Shown here: in pieces, positions 57,224 through 64,000 of the stretch
Layout: every line of letters begins with the position of its first letter
Numbering within the stretch: position 1 is the stretch's first letter
The notes under the pieces: generated by a model
Seen by the model: only the letters and a program-made list of their open reading frames with translations
The model's database searches: none
Told to the model about the DNA's origin: nothing
Position numbers and translations under genes: made by a program
Origin: DAOULT01 sp964646625
GTDB taxonomy: Bacteria; Chloroflexota; Anaerolineae; CAZYHC01
Direction: 5' to 3'
Assembly: GCA_964646625.1 (NCBI GenBank)
Contig: CAZYHC010000002.1
Location: forward strand, 62,001 to 126,000
Length of the DNA stretch: 64,000 bases

Positions 57224-57748
57224 ATGCCCAGACGTGTACCTGTGATCCTGTTACTGCTGAGCATTTACCTTGTGCTCATGGCCTGTGTTGCTTCGCCGCT
57301 GGGTGGCTCTCCTACCCGGCCGCCGCTGTCTGAAGCGTACGTCGAGGAAGCACGGGCGCAGTATACGAAAGGTCATTTCTTATATCAGACCAATAGATTT
57401 CCGCAAGCTCTGCCCGAACTTCGGGAAGTGGTTGAGCTCTACCCCGAGAGCGAGTGGGCCGACGACGCCCAATATTTTCTGGGATTTTGTTATTGGCACA
57501 TGAACGCGTACTTACAGGCCATCGACGAGTGGCGCAGTATGATAGCACATTACCCGGCCAGCGAGTGGGCCGACGACGCCCAGTTTTCCATTGCCAAGAT
57601 CTACGATTCCATTCGGGAGTATGGTAGGGCGCTGGCCGAGTATCAAAAGTTGATGGATAACTATCCCGACAGCGAATGGACACTCAAGGCTAAGGAACGC
57701 ATTGAGCAACTGCAAGATAGTCTATGGTGGCCGGTTTGGTTTTGTTGA
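57224..57748 (+). CDS. TPR-containing lipoprotein (BamD/YbgF-like)
   Basis: A 174-aa protein with signal peptide and lipobox (YLVLMAC, Cys about 21). Three tetratricopeptide-like units follow, each ending in a YPxSEWxxxA(Q/K) motif. It is probably anchored at the outer face of the membrane and acts as a scaffold. The family resemblance is general; a Bam role would not be expected in an organism without a classical outer membrane. Confidence 0.82.
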   Translation: MPRRVPVILLLLSIYLVLMACVASPLGGSPTRPPLSEAYVEEARAQYTKGHFLYQTNRFPQALPELREVVELYPESEWADDAQYFLGFCYWHMNAYLQAIDEWRSMIAHYPASEWADDAQFSIAKIYDSIREYGRALAEYQKLMDNYPDSEWTLKAKERIEQLQDSLWWPVWFC

Positions 57749-57790
57749 GCGTGCGGGAAAGATAAATTGCAAGGGGGGGAGCATAACCAG

Positions 57791-58708
57791 GTGGGAGAGA
57801 AGGTGGATCGATTTCAGGGTTGCCTGGTGGGACTGGCTGTGGGCGATGCCCTGGGCGGCCCGCTGGAGTTCATGTCGCCTGCTGAGATCGTGGAGGCCTT
57901 CGGTGGTCAGGTGCGGGAGATGATGGGCGGCGGCTGGCTGAATTTGCGCCCTGGTGAGTATACCGACGATACTCAGATGATGCTCTGCATAGCAGAAAGC
58001 ATCGTGACTCAGGAAGCTTTTGACATGGAAGATGTGGCCCGTCGCTTTCTGGCCTGGTACAGGGAGGGGCCTAAGGATATCGGTAAGACCACCCGCCTGG
58101 CCCTGGAACAATTAGCCAGGGGAGTGCCCTGGCGAGAAGCAGGCATGATCACCAATCAGCGTCTACACGGTCGCACCGCTGGCAACGGCAGCCTGATGCG
58201 TTGTGCTCCCATTGGCCTCTACCATTACCGGGACTATCATCGCCTGATCCGGGATTCGATGGATAGTTCCTGTATCACCCACTGGGATGCGCGGGCGGGC
58301 TATGGCGTGGCGGCTCTCAACCTGGCTATCGCCGAGCTGGTGCAGGGGCGGCGCGATGACCTGGTGAATAGGGTGCTTTTTTACATCGAGAAAGCCAACC
58401 CACGGGTGCGCAAGATGTTGAAAAAAGTGGAGAAAAAGCAGATGAAAGCCCTCAGTCCCAGTGGCTACGTCATCGATACCCTGGAGGCCGCCCTGTGGTG
58501 TTTTCTAAAGGCCGAGAGCTTTGAAGAGGCCCTGATCTCAGCCGTGAATCTGGGCGGTGACGCCGATACGGTGGGCGCGGTATGTGGAGCTTTGGCCGGG
58601 GCACATTATGGCCTGGAAGGCATACCACGCCGCTGGATAAGAAGCCTGGAAGACTGGGGGCACATCTCCAATCTGGCGGCCAGGATATACGCCCTGGCCC
58701 CTGGATAG
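57791..58708 (+). CDS. ADP-ribosylglycohydrolase family protein
   Basis: 305 aa from GTG 57791 (GGGGGGAG upstream); GTG 57803 and TTG 57767 are alternatives. Metal-binding motifs are GLAVGDALGGPLEF, YTDDTQMM, HGRTAGNGSLMR and VNLGGDADTVGAVCGALAGA, all with the expected Asp residues. The family removes ADP-ribose from proteins, nucleic acids or small molecules. No ADP-ribosyltransferase is in the window. Confidence 0.92.
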   Translation: MGEKVDRFQGCLVGLAVGDALGGPLEFMSPAEIVEAFGGQVREMMGGGWLNLRPGEYTDDTQMMLCIAESIVTQEAFDMEDVARRFLAWYREGPKDIGKTTRLALEQLARGVPWREAGMITNQRLHGRTAGNGSLMRCAPIGLYHYRDYHRLIRDSMDSSCITHWDARAGYGVAALNLAIAELVQGRRDDLVNRVLFYIEKANPRVRKMLKKVEKKQMKALSPSGYVIDTLEAALWCFLKAESFEEALISAVNLGGDADTVGAVCGALAGAHYGLEGIPRRWIRSLEDWGHISNLAARIYALAPG

Positions 58709-58732
58709 CCATCTCAAGAGAGACAGGGAAGA

Positions 58733-59710
58733 ATGAACGTTCTGGTAACTGGTGGAGCCGGTTACATCGGCAGCATCGTGGCCGAAGCACTGCTTGAGGA
58801 GGGCCAGAGGGTCATCGTCTACGACAGCCTGGAACGCGGCCATCGGGCGGCGGTGCCCTCTGAGGCGGCCTTTGTGCAGGGCGATATCGCCGACCGCCCC
58901 AGACTGGAGCGGGTTTTCAAACAGTACCAGGTCGAGGCCGTGATGCACTTCGCCGCCTACATCCTGGCCGGCGAGTCGATGCAGGACCCCGGGCTGTATT
59001 TCTGTAAAAATGTGGCTAACAGCGCCCGTCTCCTGGAGGTTACAGTGGCCAACGGGGTCAGGCTCTTCGTGTTCTCCTCAACGGCGGCCGTATACGGGGA
59101 GCCACAACACAGCCCTGTTGTGGAGACGGATGCTCTGTGGCCCATCAATCCCTATGGCGAATCGAAGCTGATGATCGAGAAAATGCTGCACTGGCTCAAC
59201 CAGGTTAATGGGCTGCGCTATGCCGCCCTGCGCTACTTCAACGCGGCGGGCGCTTCGCTGACGCGTGGTGAGGCTCACCGCCCGGAAAGCCATCTCATTC
59301 CCCTGGTTTTACAGGTGGTCCTTGGTCAGCGTGAGCACGTTGACATTTACGGCACCGATTATCCTACCCCCGATGGAACCTGCATCCGGGACTATATCCA
59401 CATCCTCGATCTGGCTTCCGCGCACCTGCTGGCCTTGCGCGCGCTGGAGAAAAAAGAACGCCTGGTCTACAATCTGGGCAATGGCAATGGCTACTCGGTG
59501 CGAGAGGTCGTCGAGGCGGCCCGTGAGGTGAGTGACCATCCTGTCCCGGCTCTGGAAAGGCCCCGTCGGCCCGGCGACCCGGCTGTTCTGGTAGCCAGTG
59601 CAGAGAAGATAAAGCGAGAGCTGGGCTGGCAGCCTCGCTATCCCGACTTGAAATCTATCGTCGAGAGTGCCTGGCGCTGGCATCGTGACCACCCTCACGG
59701 TTACGCATAA
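58733..59710 (+). CDS. galE: UDP-glucose 4-epimerase
   Basis: A 325-aa extended SDR enzyme with VTGGAGYIGSIVAEAL, HFAAYILAGESM, SSTAAVYG, the catalytic pair in NPYGESK, and RYFNAAGA. It interconverts UDP-glucose and UDP-galactose, supplying precursors to the surrounding glycosyltransferases. 15 bases separate it from the DnaJ gene. Confidence 0.93.
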   Translation: MNVLVTGGAGYIGSIVAEALLEEGQRVIVYDSLERGHRAAVPSEAAFVQGDIADRPRLERVFKQYQVEAVMHFAAYILAGESMQDPGLYFCKNVANSARLLEVTVANGVRLFVFSSTAAVYGEPQHSPVVETDALWPINPYGESKLMIEKMLHWLNQVNGLRYAALRYFNAAGASLTRGEAHRPESHLIPLVLQVVLGQREHVDIYGTDYPTPDGTCIRDYIHILDLASAHLLALRALEKKERLVYNLGNGNGYSVREVVEAAREVSDHPVPALERPRRPGDPAVLVASAEKIKRELGWQPRYPDLKSIVESAWRWHRDHPHGYA

Positions 59711-59725
59711 AGACAGGCCGAGACC

Positions 59726-60382
59726 ATGAAAACCCAAACTCCTGATTATTACCGCTTGTTAGGGCTGACACCCCAGGCCACGGTCCAGGAGATCAAACGA
59801 GCCTACCGTCGCCTGGCCCGGCGCTATCACCCGGATGCCAATCCGCCGGAACGCAAGGAGTGGGCCGAGGCGCGTATGCGCCTGCTTAACGAGGCTTACG
59901 AGGTTTTGGGCCGCCCCAAAAGCCGGGCTGCTTACGATCAGGGCCGACGCCCCTGGTGGAAGGGGCCACCCTCGCCGCCTCGACCGCGCCGCTCAACCAG
60001 GACCTACACCCCGCCACCCCGCAGCAGTGACGACCCCTGGGTTGACGAGGTTTTCGCCCAGAGCGAAGCCTGGGCCAGAGACTCCTTCAGGAGCCGGGCC
60101 AAAGATTTTTTCACCTGGGATTACATCCTCAGGACGGAACGGGGCCTCCCCCCCTGGGCCACTAAGACGCTCATCATTGTCTTGCCTGCCCTGATCGGTT
60201 CGGTGTTGGCCGTGTTTTTATCGGCCCTTATGGCTGAGCCCAATAGTTTCCCTGTCCTGGGATGGTACTTTCGGATACTCTTTCCCTCTCCTTCCGATCT
60301 GGCGATCAACTTCATCGCCGTGACGGTAACGATCCTTATTGGCTATTTGTTCTTTAAACTCTGGTACATCTATTATCGATAG
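59726..60382 (+). CDS. J-domain membrane protein
   Basis: A 218-aa protein. The N-terminal J domain (about 6-72) includes the HPD motif in RRYHPDANP. A Pro/Arg/Thr-rich linker follows (about 75-105), and then two C-terminal transmembrane helices (about 148-172 and 193-215). It lacks the zinc-finger and substrate domains of DnaJ, so it probably recruits DnaK to the membrane. Confidence 0.88.
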   Translation: MKTQTPDYYRLLGLTPQATVQEIKRAYRRLARRYHPDANPPERKEWAEARMRLLNEAYEVLGRPKSRAAYDQGRRPWWKGPPSPPRPRRSTRTYTPPPRSSDDPWVDEVFAQSEAWARDSFRSRAKDFFTWDYILRTERGLPPWATKTLIIVLPALIGSVLAVFLSALMAEPNSFPVLGWYFRILFPSPSDLAINFIAVTVTILIGYLFFKLWYIYYR

Positions 60383-60417
60383 ATAATGGACAGGTCAAAG
60401 TTGATGGAGTAGACGAG

Positions 60418-61569
60418 GTGCGTATCGGCATCAATGCTCTTTTCCTGAACAGGCAAACTACGGGCAGCGGGCAGTACATTCGACATTTGGTGCAAGAGCT
60501 GGCAAAAATAGGGGAGGAAAACCATTACCTTCTCTACCTCGAGCCTGGCCTCGAGGAAAACAACGACTTTCAATTGCCGACTTCTGGGTTTCGGGTCGTT
60601 CGCACCCCTGGGCCTCGGTTAGGCCGAAATCTGGCCAAAGTGTGGTTTGAACAGGTCGCCTTTCCCCGCTTTTGTCGTCGGGAGGGCGTGGATCTCGCTC
60701 ACGTGCCCTATTTCGCCTCCCCGCTGGCTCCCACCACGCCGACGGTGGTTACGGTCCACGACCTTATCCCTCTGCTGCTGCCTGCCTATCGAGGCTCTGT
60801 GGCGGTGCGTCTCTACACCCGACTGGTAGCCGCTGCCGCCCGCCGCGCTGACCTGGTGCTCACCGACTCGCGGGCTTCGAAGGAAGACATTGTACGCCAT
60901 CTGCGCATCCCGCCTGAACGGGTACAGGCCATCTACCTGGCTGCCGACGATATCTTTCGACCCGTAGAGGACGGGGGCCGTCTGGAGAGAGTGCGGGATA
61001 AATATAACCTGCCCCCCGGCTACGTCCTCTACCTGGGCGGCTTCGACCGGCGCAAAAACGTCCCCACTTTGCTGAAGGCTTTCAGTCGAGTGGTGGCAGG
61101 TGATCTCTACCTGGTCGTGGCCGGACGGCTGCCGGAGAAGGATACTGCTTTCTTCCCCGACCCGCGCCGTTGGGCGCAAAAGCTGAACCTGGGAGAAAGA
61201 GTGGTTTTTACCGGCTGGGTAGCAGAGGAGGATAAACCGGCTCTCTATAGCGGGGCGCTCCTCTTCGTCTTTCCCTCTCTGTACGAGGGTTTTGGGCTGC
61301 CGCCCCTGGAGGCGTTGGCCTGTGGCACGCCGGTGGTGGCTTCCAGGGCCGGATCCCTGCCGGAGATCGTGGGCGAAGGGGGCATCCTGATCGATCCTGA
61401 AGATGTGGAGAGCCTGGTCGCAGCCATGCGTAAGCTGCTCTCCGACGAAAACCTGCGGGCCGAGTTGAGAGAGAAGGGGCTGGCTCACGCCGCCACCTTC
61501 AGTTGGGAGAAGACGGCGCGAGAGACGCTGGAGGCTTACCAGCAGGTTGTTTCTAATGTGGGAGGATGA
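60418..61569 (+). CDS. GT4 family glycosyltransferase
   Basis: A 383-aa GT-B enzyme with a GTG start (MRIGINALFLNRQTTGSGQYIRHL). The donor half has YLGGFDRRKNVPTLLKAF and PSLYEGFGLPPLEALACGTPVVASRAGSLPEIV, with the E-x7-E motif of GT4 retaining enzymes. Its stop overlaps the ATG of the AAA-ATPase gene (ATGA). Confidence 0.92.
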   Translation: MRIGINALFLNRQTTGSGQYIRHLVQELAKIGEENHYLLYLEPGLEENNDFQLPTSGFRVVRTPGPRLGRNLAKVWFEQVAFPRFCRREGVDLAHVPYFASPLAPTTPTVVTVHDLIPLLLPAYRGSVAVRLYTRLVAAAARRADLVLTDSRASKEDIVRHLRIPPERVQAIYLAADDIFRPVEDGGRLERVRDKYNLPPGYVLYLGGFDRRKNVPTLLKAFSRVVAGDLYLVVAGRLPEKDTAFFPDPRRWAQKLNLGERVVFTGWVAEEDKPALYSGALLFVFPSLYEGFGLPPLEALACGTPVVASRAGSLPEIVGEGGILIDPEDVESLVAAMRKLLSDENLRAELREKGLAHAATFSWEKTARETLEAYQQVVSNVGG

Positions 61570-62720
61570 TAATGATAAAGCGTATTCGGGTGAAAAACTA
61601 TAAGAGTCTGCGCGACGTGGATCTGGAGTTGGGGCCTTTCAACGTGCTTATCGGGCCTAACGCCAGCGGGAAATCTAATTTTTTGAACTTGCTTCAATTG
61701 ATCCATTGGGCTCTAATCTATGAAGTTGATAAACCTGTTATACAACAAGGCGGGCCGTCGTCTGTGCTGTGGCAAGGAAATAAATCCTTGATCTTATCGG
61801 TGGAGATGAGATTTAAACTGGACAACTACCCATCGCTTGTCTATTACCTGGAGATTGCTGCTTTGAAGACAGGTGGCTCTGGCGTAAAGCATGAAAGGCT
61901 GTTTGTTTCCAACTCCGAAGGTGGAAAAAAGGAGGAAGCAATTTTTGAAGCGAATTGGGGTGAGGGCAAGATTTTAAATGAGCGAACGGGAGAAGAAGTC
62001 GGCTTCACAATGGGCCGGAAAACTCTAGCCCTAGCTGCCTTAGGCTATCTGGATGATTACCCTACCGTGAGTGCTTTGCGAGAATCCATTCAGAATTGGG
62101 CTTTTTATGATATTGACCTTTCCAACGTCCGGGACACTGAAGACTATACTCCTGATGAACAGATCTCTTACAGTGGGGCAAACCTGGGTTCTGTCTTGCT
62201 GACGCTGAAGCAACAAAAGCCGGAGGTCTTTGCAGAAATCATGGACAGTTTGCGAAGAGCTATCCCCTTTATCGAAGCAGTGGAACCATTTTTTAGTTCC
62301 CATACCAGTCGTGTCCATATTGAGTTGCTAGAAACAGGTTTAAGCAAACGCTTTCCTCTTCTTCCCCAGAACATCTCTGATGGCACGCTGCGCTTCCTGG
62401 CTTACCTGGCGGTGTTGAAGCTAGATGACCCTCCTCCTCTTATCTGCATTGAGGAGCCGGACCGCAGCCTGCATCCCCAGTTGATGCTCCACCTGCGCGA
62501 TGCTTTTCGTTCGGCGGCGGAACGCACCCAGATCATCGTCACCACCCACAACGCCGACTTCGTGAACTATCTGACTGCCGAAGAGGTTATCACCGTGGAC
62601 AGAGTGAAAGGTGAAAGCCAATTCACGCCGGTCTCCACGGTTGAGGACTTGCAAGACTGGCTGGAGGATTACCGCCTGGGCGAAATCTGGGAAATGCGAC
62701 TGATGGGGGGCGTGCAGTGA
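61566..62720 (+). CDS. AAA_21-type ATPase (OLD/RecF-like)
   Basis: A 384-aa SMC/RecF-like ATPase. Walker A is GPNASGKSN (30-38), the signature is NISDGTLRFLAYL, Walker B is LICIEEPDRSLHP, and the His switch is in VTTHNADFV. It lacks a fused TOPRIM; the next gene supplies a TOPRIM-like protein. The first two-thirds is visibly more AT-rich than its neighbours, and composition returns to GC-rich around 62400. It overlaps both adjacent genes by four bases. ATPase + TOPRIM pairs are common in anti-phage systems. Confidence 0.88.
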   Translation: MIMIKRIRVKNYKSLRDVDLELGPFNVLIGPNASGKSNFLNLLQLIHWALIYEVDKPVIQQGGPSSVLWQGNKSLILSVEMRFKLDNYPSLVYYLEIAALKTGGSGVKHERLFVSNSEGGKKEEAIFEANWGEGKILNERTGEEVGFTMGRKTLALAALGYLDDYPTVSALRESIQNWAFYDIDLSNVRDTEDYTPDEQISYSGANLGSVLLTLKQQKPEVFAEIMDSLRRAIPFIEAVEPFFSSHTSRVHIELLETGLSKRFPLLPQNISDGTLRFLAYLAVLKLDDPPPLICIEEPDRSLHPQLMLHLRDAFRSAAERTQIIVTTHNADFVNYLTAEEVITVDRVKGESQFTPVSTVEDLQDWLEDYRLGEIWEMRLMGGVQ

Positions 62721-63301
62721 TCCGCATCTACTTTGTTGTTGAGGGTGACTCGGATGGTAGGTCGTGTGAGATTATCGCCCGCAAGGCACGGCCCGAAATT
62801 CAGACCGATTACCTGCCGGCCGGAGGATGCGGAGAGATCAAACGCCGGGGAGATAGGCTGATCGGTGGGCTGCTCAAAAAGCGGGCCGATTGTGTCATCG
62901 TGGTGGTGGACAAAGACAGCGGGCACCCTGGGCGCGGCCCGGCCTTTGAACAGGAAATCCAGGCTCACTGTGACGCTTTTCCCCAGGCTTATCTGGTGCT
63001 GGCTATCGAGGAACTGGAGGCCTGGCTGCTGGCTGATTTGCGGGCTGTAGAGGACTATCTTTCTCAACGGAGCAAAAGGATGAGTCTGAAAAGCCAGCAA
63101 AAAGGCGATACCCAAACCTTCGAAGACCCCAAAGGTGAATTGACCCGTCTTTTTCGCCTGGTTTGTGGACCAAGATATGGTTACGAGGAGTCAATGGCTC
63201 CCGAAATCGCTGAGTATCTGGCCCTGGAGCGGGCCCTGCCCCGTAACGAGAGCCTGGGCACTTTTTGCACCACCGTGAAGGAGAGATGCCCCAAGGAGTA
63301 G
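62717..63301 (+). CDS. DUF4276 (TOPRIM-like) protein
   Basis: A 194-aa protein with a GTG start. The TOPRIM-type acidic residues are visible: E9 in FVVEGDSDG and the D65-x-D67 pair in VVVDKDSG. The ELEAWLLAD motif is typical of DUF4276. It is probably a metal-dependent nuclease acting with the preceding ATPase. It overlaps that gene by four bases and is 7 bases before the next GT4. Confidence 0.85.
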   Translation: MIRIYFVVEGDSDGRSCEIIARKARPEIQTDYLPAGGCGEIKRRGDRLIGGLLKKRADCVIVVVDKDSGHPGRGPAFEQEIQAHCDAFPQAYLVLAIEELEAWLLADLRAVEDYLSQRSKRMSLKSQQKGDTQTFEDPKGELTRLFRLVCGPRYGYEESMAPEIAEYLALERALPRNESLGTFCTTVKERCPKE

Positions 63302-63308
63302 TAAGCGA

Positions 63309-64000
63309 TTGCGTGTCCTGATGATCTCCAAGGCCTGCGTGGTAGGGGCCTATCAGAAGAAGCTGGAGGAGTTGGCCCGTTTCAACGACGTGGAGCTAAC
63401 GGTCGTCGTGCCCCCGTACTGGCGCGACGAGCGCGGGGTGCTGCCCCTGGAACGGGCGTACACCGAAGGGTACGAGCTGATCGTGGAGCACATGGCCCTT
63501 AACGGCCATTATCATCTGCATTTTTACCCCGGTCTGGGCCGCCGTCTGCGCCGCCTGCGCCCTGATATCGTGCACATCGACGAGGAGCCGCACGACGTCG
63601 TCACCTTCCAGGCCATGTGGCTGAGCGGCCAGGTGGGAGCCAGGGCTCTTTTTTTCACCTGGCAGAACATCTATCGTCGTTATCCGTTTCCCTTCAGTTG
63701 GCTACAGGGCTACAACTTCCGCCACGCGGCCTACGCCATCGCCGGAAACCACGAGGCGGTGGAGGTCTTGCAGGGCAAAGGCTACCGTGGCGCGGTAAAG
63801 GTCATCCCCCAGTTCGGGGTCGATCCCGAAATCTTCCGGCCAAAGGTGCCTGGCACTTTCAAAGTGCCAGGCACCTCTAGGAGTAAGGGTGAGGAGGAGC
63901 TGGTCGTCGGCTATGTGGGCAGGCTGGTGGAACAAAAAGGGGTGGAAGTCCTGCTTCAGGCGGCGGCTGGCCTGGAGGGGCGGTGGCGGCTGAGCATCCT
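63309..64000 (+). CDS. GT4-like glycosyltransferase (3' end outside window)
   Basis: The frame is open from TTG 63309 (AAGGAG upstream) to the window end; it begins RVLMISKACVVGAYQKKLEE. The N-terminal half resembles GT4 acceptor domains (DIVHIDEEPHD; FFTWQNIYRRYPFPF; VIPQFGVDPEIFRP). The donor half starts at VVGYVGRLVEQKGVEVLL. A 33-nt palindrome between these halves adds VPGTFKVPGTS in frame. It is the last visible gene of the glycosyltransferase operon. Confidence 0.88.
   Translation, partial: MRVLMISKACVVGAYQKKLEELARFNDVELTVVVPPYWRDERGVLPLERAYTEGYELIVEHMALNGHYHLHFYPGLGRRLRRLRPDIVHIDEEPHDVVTFQAMWLSGQVGARALFFTWQNIYRRYPFPFSWLQGYNFRHAAYAIAGNHEAVEVLQGKGYRGAVKVIPQFGVDPEIFRPKVPGTFKVPGTSRSKGEEELVVGYVGRLVEQKGVEVLLQAAAGLEGRWRLSI
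63844..63876. repeat. 33-nt palindromic repeat inserted in frame in GT4 gene
   Basis: Same 15-nt arms as at 10858 and 54746, loop TCA. The reading frame passes through and encodes KVPGTFKVPGTS. Confidence 0.92.

Noticed and set aside
1..64000. CRISPR arrays, rRNA or tRNA genes, complete insertion sequences
   Set aside because: No regularly spaced repeats, no cloverleaf with GGTTCRANYCC in a tRNA context, and no transposase gene were found.

Overview
The window is a GC-rich, gene-dense bacterial contig with one run of 100 N (14515-14614), so it comes from a draft or metagenome scaffold. It looks like a Chloroflexota (Anaerolineae-like) genome. Reasons: Thr/Pro repeat linkers of the TPTATPT kind in exported proteins, GT39-type polymer glycosyltransferases with tandem C-terminal beta-sandwich modules, two vegetative-type sigma factors beside rpsU and infA, a Gram-positive-style split CpsB/C/D exopolysaccharide module, a COX24-like mini-protein, and a GAAC-N4-GTTC LexA-type box. 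This assignment is inference; no rRNA or tRNA gene was seen.

Layout. 1-7.9 kb: a + strand catabolic operon (indolepyruvate:ferredoxin oxidoreductase, Asp/Glu/hydantoin racemase, hydantoinase, class I aminotransferase, aspartate carbamoyltransferase, ADP-forming acyl-CoA synthetase) closed by a terminator. 8-18.7 kb: envelope genes (GT39, FlgD-like lipoprotein, GT2, DegT aminotransferase, SGNH hydrolase) mixed with toxin-antitoxin-like genes (VapBC-like pair, duplicated antitoxin-like genes next to the assembly gap, DUF4258/DUF2283 pair) and a truncated DUF302 gene. 18.7-22.3 kb: a minus-strand CHAT caspase-like protein with an unknown partner, a cruciform-like element, and a 6S-like RNA candidate. 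22.3-27.9 kb: a large membrane glycosyltransferase-like protein and two tandem acyltransferase-3 genes sharing a nearly identical 3' end. 28-36.2 kb, minus strand: LCP protein, mnmE, AlbA/HATPase regulator, sigma factor, IF-1, second sigma factor, bS21, then an approximately 500-nt structured non-coding RNA candidate with a textbook promoter and a terminator. 36.2-40.4 kb: Gfo/Idh/MocA oxidoreductase, two STAS proteins, and a HEPN/nucleotidyltransferase/DUF5678 cassette with duplicated remnants. 40.6-46.3 kb: exopolysaccharide operon (GT4, two Wzz-like proteins, BY-kinase, CpsB phosphatase, nucleotidylyltransferase) and a 32-aa COX24/bS22-like gene. 46.4-57 kb: hybrid antitoxin, B12-radical SAM, giant hybrid histidine kinase, response regulator, zinc-finger/cold-shock protein, HAD phosphatase, PBP1C. 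57-64 kb: TPR lipoprotein, ADP-ribosylglycohydrolase, GalE, DnaJ membrane protein, and two GT4 enzymes flanking an AAA-ATPase/TOPRIM-like (DUF4276) pair; the last GT4 runs off the window.

The main hidden layers are: (i) a 33-nt perfect palindrome (15-bp arms, 3-nt loop) found intergenically and in frame inside at least two unrelated genes, with diverged copies elsewhere; (ii) a second dispersed repeat inserted in frame in mnmE; (iii) two candidate structured RNAs, one of them unlike any family I recognise; (iv) recent duplication and remnant formation around the toxin-antitoxin-like loci; and (v) an apparent ring-opening plus amino-acid fermentation operon.
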